Of a stretch of DNA of 64,000 nucleotides, positions 37,275 through 47,816 are shown piece after piece. Each line of letters opens with the position of its first letter. The stretch's first letter is position 1. The notes beneath the pieces were generated by a model. It saw only the letters and a list, made by a program, of their open reading frames with translations. It was not told the origin of the DNA and ran no database searches. Made by a program: the position numbers and the translations under genes. Source of the DNA: Marinicella algicola (GTDB taxonomy: Bacteria; Pseudomonadota; Gammaproteobacteria; Xanthomonadales; Marinicellaceae); the NCBI RefSeq assembly GCF_028401385.1, contig NZ_JAQOMR010000001.1:994501-1058500 (forward strand). Direction: 5' to 3'.

Positions 37275-38149
37275 TCAGGCCGATTTCGCCAGGAACTGGC
37301 GGGCGGCATAGAGCGAAATCGCGGAGGCGTTGGACACGTTGAGCGACTTGATCTGGCCCGGCATGTCGAGACGGGCGAGCGCCGTCACCGTGTCGCGGGT
37401 CTTCTGGCGAAGTCCCTTGCCTTCGGCGCCCAGTACAAGAGCAATCTTGGAGCCGGTGAGGGTGTCTTCCATCGCGGACGGGCCTTCGGAATCAAGGCCG
37501 ATCGAGGTGAAGCCCATGGCGTGCAACTCTTCCAGTGCGTTGGCCAGGTTGGTGATCTGGATATAGGGAATATACTCAAGCGCGCCGGAGGCCGATTTGG
37601 CGAGAACGCCTGATTCGGCAGGGCTGTGGCGCATGGTGGTGATGACGGCCCCGGCGGAAAAGGCAACCGCTGAACGCAGGATCGCGCCGACATTGTGGGG
37701 ATCGGTCACCTGGTCGAGGACCAGAAGAAGCGGACTGTCATTCAGCGCGTCCAGCTTGCGCAGGGGCAGGGCCCGTGTCTTCAGCATCACGCCTTGATGG
37801 ATGGCGTCTTCGCCGAGGATGTCGTCGATCGCGCGCGGGTGGACGATGTCGACGGCAAGACCTTTCGGCAATTCGAGGCCGTCTGTCAGCCGGGCGAGCG
37901 CATTCTGGGACACCTTGAGGGAAATCAGGGTGCGCTCGGGGTTTTCGATTGCCGCGCGGACGGTATGCAGTCCGTATAGCAGCACTTCATCGCCGCTGAC
38001 GGGTAGGGGCCCGGTCGGTTTTCTGGTGCCGCGTCTTTCGGCTTTTGCCGGTGTCCCTTCGCGCTCGCGTTTGGCGTCTCGGTGGGCACGCCTCAGCTTG
38101 GCGTAGTGGGAATCCTTCGGGGAGGCGTTCTGGTCATCTTTTTGCTCAT
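37275..38149 (-). CDS. rlmB: 23S rRNA 2'-O-methyltransferase RlmB, TrmH/SpoU family (apparent frameshift)
   Basis: RlmB methylates a ribose in the 23S rRNA peptidyl-transferase region. The substrate-binding domain begins LLYGLHTVRAAIENPERTL and the SPOUT knot domain has the motifs VLDQVTDPHNVGAILRSA, LVLGAEGKGLR and IKSLNVSNASAISLYAAR. The open frame begins only at VLLYGLH, but 165 upstream bases continue in frame through a basic linker (RRAHRDAKREREG) to near 38143. An ATG at 38149 connects if one A is missing in an AAAAA run. That gives about 291 residues, the rhizobial length. Confidence 0.9.
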
Positions 38150-38267
38150 GCGCCCCTTATAAAGCCGCAGCCGGCATCACGCTAGGCCGTTCAGGCCCAA
38201 GAAAGCCGAAAGCTGCGAGCCCGACATGGGGCTGTGATTTTTCTGTCATTTTTTCTGTCGCGCCGTG

Positions 38268-38296
38268 TTGACAGAGCGAGGCGAGGCGGTCATATA
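38268..38296 (+). promoter_or_regulatory. Promoter for tRNA-Tyr/tRNA-Gly
   Basis: TTGACA at 38268 and CATATA at 38291 are 17 bases apart and lie 80 bases before tRNA-Tyr, consistent with a strong housekeeping promoter for the stable-RNA unit. Confidence 0.7.
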
Positions 38297-38375
38297 CGCG
38301 GCGCAGATCGATATTGCCCGATGCAAACGCGGACGGCAGACGGTCTGAGGCATGACTGCCGTCCAGGCTGGTACT

Positions 38376-38460
38376 GGAGGAGTGCGTGAGTGGTTAAAAC
38401 GGACGGACTGTAAATCCGTTGACTTAGTCTACGTTGGTTCGAATCCAACCTCCTCCACCA
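38376..38460 (+). tRNA. tRNA-Tyr (anticodon GTA)
   Basis: A class II tRNA of 85 bases. Acceptor arms GGAGGAG and CTCCTCC pair, the anticodon loop CTGTAAA gives GTA, a long variable arm (TTGACTTAGTCTACG) is present, and the T loop is GTTCGAATC. CCA is encoded at the 3' end. Confidence 0.97.
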
Positions 38461-38478
38461 CCGGCGTCTGACATTTGG

Positions 38479-38551
38479 GCGGGTATAGCTCAATGGTAGA
38501 GCAGCAGCCTTCCAAGCTGAATATGCGGGTTCGATTCCGCTACCCGCTCCA
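38479..38551 (+). tRNA. tRNA-Gly (anticodon TCC)
   Basis: Acceptor arms GCGGGTA and TACCCGC pair, the anticodon loop CTTCCAA gives TCC, and the T loop is GTTCGATTC. The encoded end is TCCA. It follows tRNA-Tyr by 18 bases and is probably co-transcribed with it. Confidence 0.97.
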
Positions 38552-38915
38552 ACCTATCAGATTCCAGTTCCATACGTATATTTTTGTGGAGTGCCGGCGA
38601 AACGGATTGGGTATGTTTCCTCTTGATGTTGTGCTTCCCACCAAGAAGCGCTTAGGCTGTAATTCGTACAGATATGACTTTATCATGCTGTCGGGGAGAA
38701 CATGTGTCGGGGGACGGGGCGGAAACCGCTCTGCGTGGATTGACTTGGAGCCCCTTTCTCTTGAATAGGCCTAAGTTCAATCTGTTTAGGGGGCTGCTGA
38801 CCGATAGGCCTGTGTTGGTAGCGTCCCCTGCGCTTCCGCGCGTATGAGGGATGTCGGTAATTTCGGTTGCAACGGTGTGGGTAAAGAGGGTGAGGTTCTC
38901 CGACCGGTGGAAATC
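38552..38915. other. 360-base gap between tRNA-Gly and diguanylate cyclase
   Basis: No coding frame or RNA gene is recognised. AATAGGCCTA and GATAGGCCTG, two similar short words about 50 bases apart near 38765 and 38810, are the only repeats seen. The classic tRNA-Thr of some tuf clusters is not here. Confidence 0.4.
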
Positions 38916-40036
38916 ATGCAGTCATTGATCGTTACGGGGGCTGGCGATCCTGGTGGGAAGTTTTGTCCTAGCCTGGTTTACCGGTGGAAGGCAGCGCTAC
39001 TTGATGCTGTTTGCGGTCGCGCTGATGGCAACCGATCTCGGCTTCATCATCATGTTTCTCCAGCCTTTTCTGCCGGACGCTTTCGCGCGCATCGCGGGAA
39101 ATATCGTCTTTGTCGCCGCGCAGGTCTCGTTCGGGGAGGCCCTGCTGCAGAGGCGGGGCAAGACCCTTGGCTGGCCCTTCATTCTCGGTTCTTTTTCGGG
39201 CTTTCGGCGTTCTATGTCGTACTCTATGCGACAACGACGATCGAAATTCGCACGGCCGGCATTAATTTCGGCCTGACCGTGGTCTTCATCGCCACGATCA
39301 AAAACATATGGATCCGCAGTGACGACAGCATTCACGACAAGCTGATCTTCTGGACCTTCACAACACTCGGCCTGATGCATAGCATTCGCACTGTCGGCGT
39401 GTTTTTCACACAGGATATTGCCAATCCGCAGTCCGCAATATGGGGCTTTTGCAGCTCTATATCCTGCTTCTGGCAATGGTGCTCACGCTTGAGATACTGG
39501 CCGCCCATTTCTTCGAACGGCTTGAGATGCTGAGCACGCTCAGGGATCGGGATCATCTGACCGGGGTCTTGAACCGCGCGGGTTTTGAGCGCGCTGTGAG
39601 CGCTGTCTATGCCGGTCGGACGCAGGTGATTGTGAGTCTGCTCCTGATAGACATCGATGAGTTCAAGGCGGTGAATGATGCGCTCGGCCATCCCGCTGGT
39701 GATGCGGTACTTCAGCACGTCGGCGCGGTGCTGATTGAGCACTCGCGCGCCGGCGATGTTGTCGGTCGGATCGGCGGCGATGAATTCACCATTCTGGCCG
39801 TCGGCCTTGACGCGGAAGGCGCATGGGCGCTCGGGGAGCGTATTCGCAGGCGGCTCGACGAAAAAGTTGTCGCCGTCTATGACCGGAAAATTTCTGCCTG
39901 CTGCAGCTTTGGCGTCGCGACCGTCAATATCGAACGTGGCTACGAGACGCTCTATGTTGCAGCCGATGCCGCGCTTTACGAGGCCAAGCGCCTCGGTCGC
40001 AACCGCGTGGTCAGCGGTTCGGCTGATGCAGGCTAG
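38916..40036 (+). CDS. Membrane-anchored diguanylate cyclase (apparent frameshifts)
   Basis: A c-di-GMP-synthesising enzyme of about 373 residues. The N-terminal half has about six membrane helices (LAILVGSFVLAWFTGG, YLMLFAVALMATDLGFIIMF, LQLYILLLAMVLTLEILAA), a sensor-like arrangement. The GGDEF domain begins RDHLTGVLNRAGFERAV and has the active-site signature VGRIGGDEFTILAVG. Frame changes near 38940, 39205 and 39433 must be read through; the first and last lie in runs of G. No I-site RxxD is seen directly before the signature, so product inhibition may be weak. ATG at 38916 follows GGTGGA. Confidence 0.85.
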
Positions 40037-40242
40037 GGCGGACGGGCCGGTGAGGGACATGTAGCGTCTTTCCTGTCCGAGCGGCGTTGTTCCGACGTGT
40101 GAGGTTGGTGCCGTGGGCTTGCGGCGCGCATTGGGATTCTGCTCAAGATTTTGTCTTGCTTATTGCTTCCGAAAGCCTTAAACGGCGGCACTAAACCGGT
40201 TCGCCGGGTCATCCGTGTTACCAAGTTACAGGAAGCATTTTC

Positions 40243-41418
<1,176 letters not shown>

Positions 41419-41445
41419 GTCTCGAACGTTAGAAAAATATTTGAA

Positions 41446-41480
41446 AGCCCCGCCGGAGCGATCCGGCGGGGCTTTTGTTT
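41446..41480 (+). terminator. Rho-independent terminator of tuf
   Basis: Arms AGCCCCGCCGGA and TCCGGCGGGGCT are exact 12-bp complements around a GCGA tetraloop, followed by TTTTGTTT. It lies 28 bases after the tuf stop. Confidence 0.93.
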
Positions 41481-41503
41481 GGGTAAGTATCTGGGGCGAA
41501 GCC

Positions 41504-41995
41504 CTAGCAGCAGTTCAAAATCTGCCGGATTCTCTCTGTCAACTGCTGGCACGTTTCATCGAAACCGGCTTCGTCTGTGCGGAAAATGATATCGCTGAAG
41601 CGGCGCTGTCCATACCCTTGCGCGATCATCTCTGCGCTGCGAGTGATTTCACCCTTGCTGAGCATTCGGTCCCGCGCCGAAATACTGGCAATGTCGGCGA
41701 TCAGCCCAATCGTGCGGCATGCTATCCCCATGCGTGCAAATGTCTGCTGGTAGAATATCCAGTTCGTGCATCGCAAGGGGTAGGAAACAATGACTGCTTC
41801 ATGGGTTTGCAATGCCTGTTCGCTTGCCAGAACGATTCGGCGGCTGGTCTGTAGGATCGAACGGAGCCAATCTCCCGGAACCGAATGATCGTCGCCGTCG
41901 ATAAAGCCGTATCCCAGGGCGGAGGCTGCGGCCTGTCCCAGGCTGGTTTTGCCCACGCCGATCGGTCCATCGAGCAAAATGACTGACTTTTGCAT
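41504..41995 (-). CDS. P-loop kinase/ATPase of unknown substrate
   Basis: An intact 163-residue protein with an N-terminal Walker A loop LLDGPIGVGKTSLGQAAA and an acidic loop GYGFIDGDDHSVPGDW in the position where shikimate- and gluconate-kinase-like enzymes bind substrate. SISARDRMLSKGEITRSAEM resembles the lid region of small kinases. It lies 12 bases downstream of the AEC transporter gene on the same strand and may be co-transcribed with it. The phosphate acceptor is not evident; a P-loop NTPase of the AAA_18/SKI type is a safe description. Confidence 0.7.
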   Translation of the reverse strand: MQKSVILLDGPIGVGKTSLGQAAASALGYGFIDGDDHSVPGDWLRSILQTSRRIVLASEQALQTHEAVIVSYPLRCTNWIFYQQTFARMGIACRTIGLIADIASISARDRMLSKGEITRSAEMIAQGYGQRRFSDIIFRTDEAGFDETCQQLTERIRQILNCC

Positions 41996-42007
41996 CGTCT
42001 TCCTCTC

Positions 42008-42934
42008 TTACACGCCTGAAACCAGCATAAGCGCCAGCGGCAGTGTAAAGAACGAAATCACCGTCTGGACCGTCACCACCGCCGAATAAAGCCGTGCATC
42101 GCCGCCGAGCTGGCGGGCGAGGATATAGCCGTTCATTGCGGTGGGAACACCCGCGCCGAGCACCATGATGGTCAGCGGCATGCCGGAAATGCCGAACAGG
42201 GTTGCGAGCGTATAGATCAGCAGCGGAAACAGGATCAGCTTCAGGCATGACGGCAGCAGCACCATCGGCTTCGGTTTCAGCGCATCGGCGAGAACAAGCC
42301 CCGCACCGACAAGGACCAGGCCCATGCCGAGCGCGGCCCGCGCCACCAGGTTCATCGCGTCATAGACCGGCTGGTAGATCGGGATGGCAAGAACATTGAA
42401 CGCAATGCCGACAAAGGCTGAAATGATCAGAGGGTTGGTGGCGATCTTGCGGGCCATCATCCCGATATTGCGGTTTTCGCCGGAAAACCACACCAGCACC
42501 AGAACATTGATGAAATTGAGCGGAATGATGGTCATGGTCATCATCAGAGAAATGACGGCCATGCCCTCCAGCCCTGCCAGCTTGTCGGCAATGGCGAGCG
42601 CCACGAACCCGTTCCAGCGCGTCGTCGTCTGGAAGACCGAAGTAAAAGCCGGGGTGCCGAGCCCCATGGCTTTCAGCAAAGGCCACAGCGCGATCGTCAA
42701 GCTGGAAATGGCTGCGACGCCGAGAAGCGAAACCCAGGCGATGTCACCGGTGGCGATGCTTGAAAAATCGGCTCTCGCCAACGTCGTGAACAATAGAGCG
42801 GGAAACAGCACGTAATAGCCGAGCTGGTTGAGCCCGTTCCAGAAATTCTGATCGAAGATCGGCAGCCGCTTCAGGCCGACACCGAGGGCGACGGTGAGAA
42901 AGATCGGCAGGACACTTTCAAAGATGATCAGCAT
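42008..42934 (-). CDS. AEC-family transporter
   Basis: An intact 308-residue inner-membrane protein with about ten helices in two halves, starting MLIIFESVLPIFLTVALGVG. NQLGYYVLFPALLFTTLAR and the later VPTAMNGYILARQLGGD with a conserved central helix are typical of auxin efflux carrier (AEC) family members. The start at 42934 is preferred because the upstream in-frame extension to 42988 is hydrophilic and poorly conserved in character. Bacterial AEC proteins usually carry carboxylates; the substrate here is unknown. Confidence 0.85.
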   Translation of the reverse strand: MLIIFESVLPIFLTVALGVGLKRLPIFDQNFWNGLNQLGYYVLFPALLFTTLARADFSSIATGDIAWVSLLGVAAISSLTIALWPLLKAMGLGTPAFTSVFQTTTRWNGFVALAIADKLAGLEGMAVISLMMTMTIIPLNFINVLVLVWFSGENRNIGMMARKIATNPLIISAFVGIAFNVLAIPIYQPVYDAMNLVARAALGMGLVLVGAGLVLADALKPKPMVLLPSCLKLILFPLLIYTLATLFGISGMPLTIMVLGAGVPTAMNGYILARQLGGDARLYSAVVTVQTVISFFTLPLALMLVSGV

Positions 42935-43043
42935 GCTCGTATTCCGTGTTTTCGTTGCCGGCCGGTTAACTTTCCAACGAAAAGTCACTTGCCATGCAGG
43001 AAGAATTGCTGTCAGACAAGACAGGAGGAGAGGCGGAAAAGCA

Positions 43044-43229
43044 ATGCAGGACCGGGTTACGCAGCGATTTCAGATCGGGTTGATGGGCGTCGCTCTGGCC
43101 GTCCTGCCGGTCGAACTCGTCGTCAGCGGCGCTATCCTGCTCGCTTTTGTGTTTGTCGATTACCTTTTCGACCCGAAGCGCATGTTGCGCGACCCGGCCG
43201 CAGAATATGGTCCGGTGAGCAAGCAGTAG
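43044..43229 (+). CDS. Small single- or double-helix membrane protein
   Basis: A 61-residue frame beginning MQDRVTQRFQIGLMGVALAV after a strong AGGAGGAG-type ribosome site. One long hydrophobic stretch spans about residues 12-38 (LPVELVVSGAILLAFVFVDY), then the basic tail FDPKRMLRDPAAEYGPVSKQ. No family recognised. The strong start signals and regular composition support it as a real gene. It converges on ruvX with two bases between the stops. Confidence 0.55.
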   Translation: MQDRVTQRFQIGLMGVALAVLPVELVVSGAILLAFVFVDYLFDPKRMLRDPAAEYGPVSKQ

Positions 43230-43231
43230 GT

Positions 43232-43705
43232 TCAGCTTCGCGAAAGTGACGAAAGTCTGTCGAGCGCCCCTTGCAGGATGAACGAGGCTGCCGCCGAATC
43301 AATCCGCCCGGCGCGTTTTTGCCGTGACACATCCATTTCCAGAAGCGCCCGTTCGGCCGCCACTGTTGAAAGCCGCTCGTCCCAGAAGGTGAAGGAGAGG
43401 GCGGTCAGCGTCTCCATGTTGCGTACAAACGCACGGGTTGCCTGTACCCGTGGTCCGGACGAGCCGTCCATATTCACTGGCAGGCCGATCACGAAACCTG
43501 CGAGCTTTTCGTTTTCGGCAAAGGCCAGCAGGTTTTCGGCATCCTTCGTGAACTTGACGCGCTTCAAGACCGGGCGCGGGGTCGCAAAGCGGCGCGACAG
43601 GTCGGATACGGCAAGGCCGACGGTTTTGGTGCCGAGATCAAGGCCGGCAATGGCCGTGCGCGGCGGCAAGCTTTCGGCCAGTTCCTCGATTGTCAGCACT
43701 GTCAT
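43232..43705 (-). CDS. ruvX: Putative pre-16S rRNA nuclease / Holliday junction resolvase YqgF
   Basis: An intact 157-residue RNase H-fold protein. The first catalytic aspartate is in [18 protein letters not shown], the glutamate region in [17 protein letters not shown], and the last aspartate in [33 protein letters not shown] is also typical. The family is now mainly linked to 16S rRNA 5' maturation. In rhizobia the gene lies near gatC, as here. Confidence 0.93.
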   Translation of the reverse strand: MTVLTIEELAESLPPRTAIAGLDLGTKTVGLAVSDLSRRFATPRPVLKRVKFTKDAENLLAFAENEKLAGFVIGLPVNMDGSSGPRVQATRAFVRNMETLTALSFTFWDERLSTVAAERALLEMDVSRQKRAGRIDSAAASFILQGALDRLSSLSRS

Positions 43706-43811
43706 TTTTCTTTTCCCATGGTTTTGCCGCTTGCCGATGGAAAATGGCAGGCTTCCGCATTACGTTTCTCTTAAGCGTGCTCAACTACCGCTTTGAAGGG
43801 AGAAAAGCAAA

Positions 43812-44515
43812 ATGAAGCTAACCTGGCTTGGACATTCCGCATTCCGGATCGAGATCGCCGGTGCGACGATCCTTATCGATCCCTTCCTTTCCGGAAATCC
43901 GTCCTTCGAGGGGCTCGACAAAAAGGCTGTGACGGAAGGTGTCACCCATATTCTTCTGACCCATGGTCATAGCGACCATCTGGGCGATACGGTCCCGATC
44001 GCCAGGGAAACAGGTGCAACGGTGCTTGCCAATGCCGATCTCGCCGCATGGCTCGGCTCCAAGGGGTCGAGAACCTGCAGCCGGGCAATACAGGCGGCAC
44101 TGTTGATTTCGGCTCTTTCACCGTCACCTTCACCAATGCGCTGCATTCCTCCGCGTTGATCACCGAGGATGGTGTTTCGCATGCGCTCGGCAATCCGAAC
44201 GGGCTGATGCTGCATATCGATGATGAGCCGACGCTCTACCATATGGGCGACACCGACATTTTTGCCGACATGGCGCTGATCAACGAACTGCATGCCCCGG
44301 CCATCGGCCTTGTGCCTGTCGGTGACCGCTTCACCATGGGCGGCGCGGTGGCGGCGCTGGCGTGCCAGCGCTATTTCAATTTCGATACGGTGATCCCGAT
44401 CCACTACGGCACGTTTCCGATCATAGACCAGACCCCGGAGGCGTTTGTGACCGGTATGGCCAGTGGACCGGGCGAAGTGCTGACGCCGAAACCGGGTGAA
44501 ACGGTTGAGTTCTGA
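43812..44515 (+). CDS. UPF0173 metal-dependent hydrolase (apparent frameshift)
   Basis: A beta-lactamase-fold metal-dependent hydrolase of about 234 residues, starting [17 protein letters not shown]. The metal-binding motif is [15 protein letters not shown] (near 50), with later ligands in [12 protein letters not shown] and [10 protein letters not shown]. The N-terminal third and the rest are in different frames meeting near 44066 (WLGSKG then [11 protein letters not shown]). UPF0173 proteins are widespread but their substrate is unknown. Its neighbours ruvX and gatC are a conserved rhizobial setting. Confidence 0.87.
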
Positions 44516-44588
44516 TGAAATGCCCCGTTGCGAAGGGCGGCGACGCCCTTTATAGCGTGGGATGAAATCTTGAAGCTGGAGAGTTTCC

Positions 44589-44876
44589 ATGTCCGTAGAC
44601 ACTGCGACCGTCAAACGCGTAGCCAAGCTGGCCCGCATCGCCGTCGATGACGAGGCGGCAGATCGCATGACCGGCGAACTGAACGCTATACTCGGCTTTG
44701 TCGAGATGCTCGGCGAAGTTGATGTGGCCGGTGTCGAGCCCATGACCTCGGTCATGCCGATGGAGATGAAGAAGCGTCATGATAATGTGACCGACGGCGA
44801 CAAGGCCGACGACATCGTTGCCAATGCACCGGAAACCGAACGGAATTTCTTTCTGGTGCCAAAAGTAGTGGAGTGA
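44589..44876 (+). CDS. gatC: Aspartyl/glutamyl-tRNA amidotransferase subunit C
   Basis: An intact 95-residue protein, [20 protein letters not shown] to [10 protein letters not shown], with the conserved [18 protein letters not shown]. GatC tethers GatA and GatB in the amidotransferase that converts misacylated Asp-tRNA-Asn or Glu-tRNA-Gln. An acetyltransferase gene begins three bases after its stop, before gatA. Confidence 0.96.
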   Translation: MSVDTATVKRVAKLARIAVDDEAADRMTGELNAILGFVEMLGEVDVAGVEPMTSVMPMEMKKRHDNVTDGDKADDIVANAPETERNFFLVPKVVE

Positions 44877-44879
44877 GGG

Positions 44880-45338
44880 ATGGTACAGCCTAAGATCGAT
44901 ATTGAGAGCCCCCAGCAGAATGACCTGAAGGCGCTTTTCACTGAACTGAAGACATCGCTGACGCACCTGTCTTCTTCCGATGTGATCGACTACCAGTTGA
45001 CCGTCGATGTCAGTACGCCGGCTGCAACCAGCTTTGTTGCCCGCGTGGATGGCAAGCCGGTCGCTACCGGTGCGCTTGTGCGCCACCCCAATGGTGTCGC
45101 TGAAGCAAAGCGCCTGTTCACCGAGCCGGCCTACCGCAAGCATGGCATTGGCCGTGCTATTTTGCGGCACATCAGCTCGTTGGCAAAGAGCGAGGGTCTT
45201 CGCGAACTCTATATCGTGACTGACGCCGATCTGAAGGAATCGATTGCGTTTTGTGAACAAGCTGGCTTTGAACGCACCGACAAATTTCTGAACAATGCAC
45301 CGACGAAGCAGTCCGTCTTCTTCCGCAAGGCGCTATAA
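44880..45338 (+). CDS. GNAT-family N-acetyltransferase
   Basis: An intact 152-residue acetyltransferase. The acetyl-CoA-binding motif A is EPAYRKHGIGRAILRHISSL with the R-x-x-G-x-G/A pattern, followed by the ELYIVTDADLKESIAFCEQA strand-helix and GFERTDKFLNN. It sits between gatC and gatA, closely spaced on both sides, so it is translated with the amidotransferase genes. The substrate is unknown; a link to translation quality is only a guess from position. Confidence 0.85.
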   Translation: MVQPKIDIESPQQNDLKALFTELKTSLTHLSSSDVIDYQLTVDVSTPAATSFVARVDGKPVATGALVRHPNGVAEAKRLFTEPAYRKHGIGRAILRHISSLAKSEGLRELYIVTDADLKESIAFCEQAGFERTDKFLNNAPTKQSVFFRKAL

Positions 45339-45359
45339 CAACACGATAAAGTGAATCAG

Positions 45360-46840
45360 ATGACCGAACTGACCGCCCTGACGATCGCCGAGGCCCGCAA
45401 CAAGCTTCAGGCGAAGGAGATCACCGCGACCGAACTGACCGTGTCCTATCTGAAGGCGATCGACGACTTTAACGGCACCTTAAATGCCTATGTCGCCGTC
45501 ACCCATGACAAGGCGATGGCGATGGCGAAGGCTTCGGACCTGAAGCTGTCGCAGGGTTCTGGCGGTGCACTTGAGGGTATTCCGCTTGGCATCAAGGACC
45601 TGTTCGGCACCCGCGGTGTCCACACGCAGGCGGCCTCGCATATTCTGGACGGGTTCAAGCCGGGTATGAATCGACCGTCACCCAGAACCTCTGGGATGAC
45701 GGTGCGGTCATGCTCGGCAAGCTGAACATGGACGAGTTCGCCATGGGGTCGTCCAACGAGACCTCCTATTACGGTCCGGTGATCAATCCGTGGAAGGCCG
45801 AGGGGTCCAATCTCGAGCGGGTTCCAGGCGGCTCTTCCGGCGGTTCAGCGGCGGCCGTTGCCGCGCATCTGTGTGCGGGTGCGACCGCGACCGATACAGG
45901 TGGTTCCATCCGCCAGCCGGCGGCGTTTACCGGTACGGTCGGCATCAAGCCAACCTATGGCCGCTGCTCGCGCTGGGGCGTGGTTGCCTTTGCCTCCTCG
46001 CTCGATCAGGCCGGTCCGCTTGCACGCGACGTGCGCGATGCGGCGATCCTGCTGAAATCCATGGCCAGTGTCGACGACAAGGATACAACATCGGTTGATC
46101 TGCCCGTGCCGGACTACGAAGCCGCCATCGGCCAGTCGGTGAAGGGCATGAAGATCGGCATTCCGAAGGAATACCGCGTCGAAGGCATGCCGGAGGATAT
46201 CGAAAAGCTCTGGCAGCAGGGCATTGCATGGCTGAAGGATTCGGGCGCCGAAATCGTCGACATTTCGCTGCCGCACACGAAATATGCGCTACCGGCCTAC
46301 TACATCGTGGCTCCGGCTGAAGCCTCTTCCAACCTTGCCCGCTATGACGGCGTGAAATACGGCTTGCGCGTGCCCGGCAAGGACATTGCCGACATGTATG
46401 AAAAGACCCGGGCCGAAGGCTTCGGCCATGAGGTCCAGCGCCGCATCATGATCGGCACCTATGTGCTGTCTGCCGGCTACTACGATGCCTATTATCTGAA
46501 GGCCCAGAAGGTGCGCACGCTGATCAAGCGCGACTTCGAAAACGTCTTCGCGCAGGGCATCGACACAATCCTGACGCCTGCAACCCCGTCGGCAGCCTTT
46601 GGCATCGCCGATCAGGAACTCGCCAACGACCCGGTGAAGATGTATCTGAATGATATCTTCACGGTGACGGTGAATATGGCGGGCCTTCCGGGTATCTCGG
46701 TTCCGGCCGGGCTGGATGCCAACGGTCTGCCGCTTGGCCTGCAACTCATCGGCAAGCCCTTTGACGAGGAAACCTTGTTCCGCACCGCCTCGGTCATAGA
46801 GCGGGCGGCTGGCCGTTTCACCCCCGAAAAATGGTGGTGA
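45360..46840 (+). CDS. gatA: Aspartyl/glutamyl-tRNA amidotransferase subunit A (apparent frameshift)
   Basis: GatA is the amidase that supplies ammonia from glutamine for transamidation. The Ser-cisSer-Lys triad is visible as lysine in [10 protein letters not shown], the cis-serine in [13 protein letters not shown] and the nucleophile in [14 protein letters not shown]. The first 100 residues are in a different frame from the rest; the break near 45664 lies in a run of G (FKPG then [13 protein letters not shown]). Joined, it has about 493 residues, normal for the family. A GTG at 45351 is an alternative start, but [16 protein letters not shown] matches the usual N-terminus. Essential where Gln-tRNA is made indirectly. 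Confidence 0.95.
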
Positions 46841-47010
46841 GCGGGGGCTGGCCGTCTTTCCGGGGAAACCCTCCTGATCAGCGCCGACAATGAAACCATG
46901 CAGCGCAGCCCAGTTTCAGGCCTGCGCTGCCAAAATGCCGCGTTCTGGTGCCAATTCCGTCACACTCTCAGCGTTCAAGCGCGCCTTTCAATTGATTTGA
47001 AAGGCTGAAC

Positions 47011-47810
47011 GTGAAAACGATTATCGTGACGTGTCTGGTGGCCAGTTTTTGCTGTCAGGCTGCACTTCCATGATCGCAGCCAACAGTGAAAGCGCTGCGA
47101 TCGATCATTTTGTCAGTCCGCCCGAGGGAGGGACGGTCGCGGTTTCCGGCCCCGATGACCGCGTGAAACTGTCCTATGCACAGGAGGAGACAGCGAGCCC
47201 TGCTTCATCTGCGTTCGACATGATTGTAAAGCTTGGAAATAACAAAGTCGATGTCTACCGCTATCGCGATCCTGACACAGGCCGTAGCGGCTATTTTGAC
47301 GGCAAGGGATATCGCCTTGGCCAATATTTGCTGCGCAATCCGGTGCCCGACGCGCGGCGCACTTCCGGCTTCGGCACCAGACGCCACCCTGTACTCGGTT
47401 ATTCACGCATGCATGCCGGTGTCGACTGGGCAGCGCCTATCGGTACGCCGATCTATGCCGCTGCCGATGGTGTGGTGAAATCTGTTGGCAAGCATGGCGG
47501 CGACGGAAAGATGACGGTTATCGACCACGGCCACGGCTATGAAAGCGCCTACAGCCACCAGAGCCGGTTTGCCGATGGTATCAAGGCAGGCGTGACAGTT
47601 CATCAGGGTGAGGTGATCGGCTATGTCGGCAAGAGTGGCCTCGTGACCGGTCCGCATCTGCACTATGCGATGTCCGTCAATGGCCGAAAGGTCGATCCGA
47701 TGCAGGTACATTTCATACGCGAAGGGCGGCTTTCTGGCACGGCACTGGCAAAATTCGAAAAGGCGGTCGCGGCGGACGGCGATAAGGCGCACACCGAGGC
47801 AGGCGTGTGA
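47011..47810 (+). CDS. M23-family metallopeptidase lipoprotein (apparent frameshift)
   Basis: A periplasmic peptidoglycan hydrolase or activator of about 266 residues. A GTG at 47011 opens [12 protein letters not shown] and, if one T is added to a TTTTT run near 47048, continues FLLSGCTSM, a lipoprotein signal with lipobox LSGC. The remainder is in frame to the end. The zinc-binding M23 motif is [19 protein letters not shown] with the final histidines in [15 protein letters not shown]. All metal ligands are present, so an active endopeptidase is likely. It converges on dinB, with the stops only six bases apart. Confidence 0.85.
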
Positions 47811-47816
47811 CGGGCG

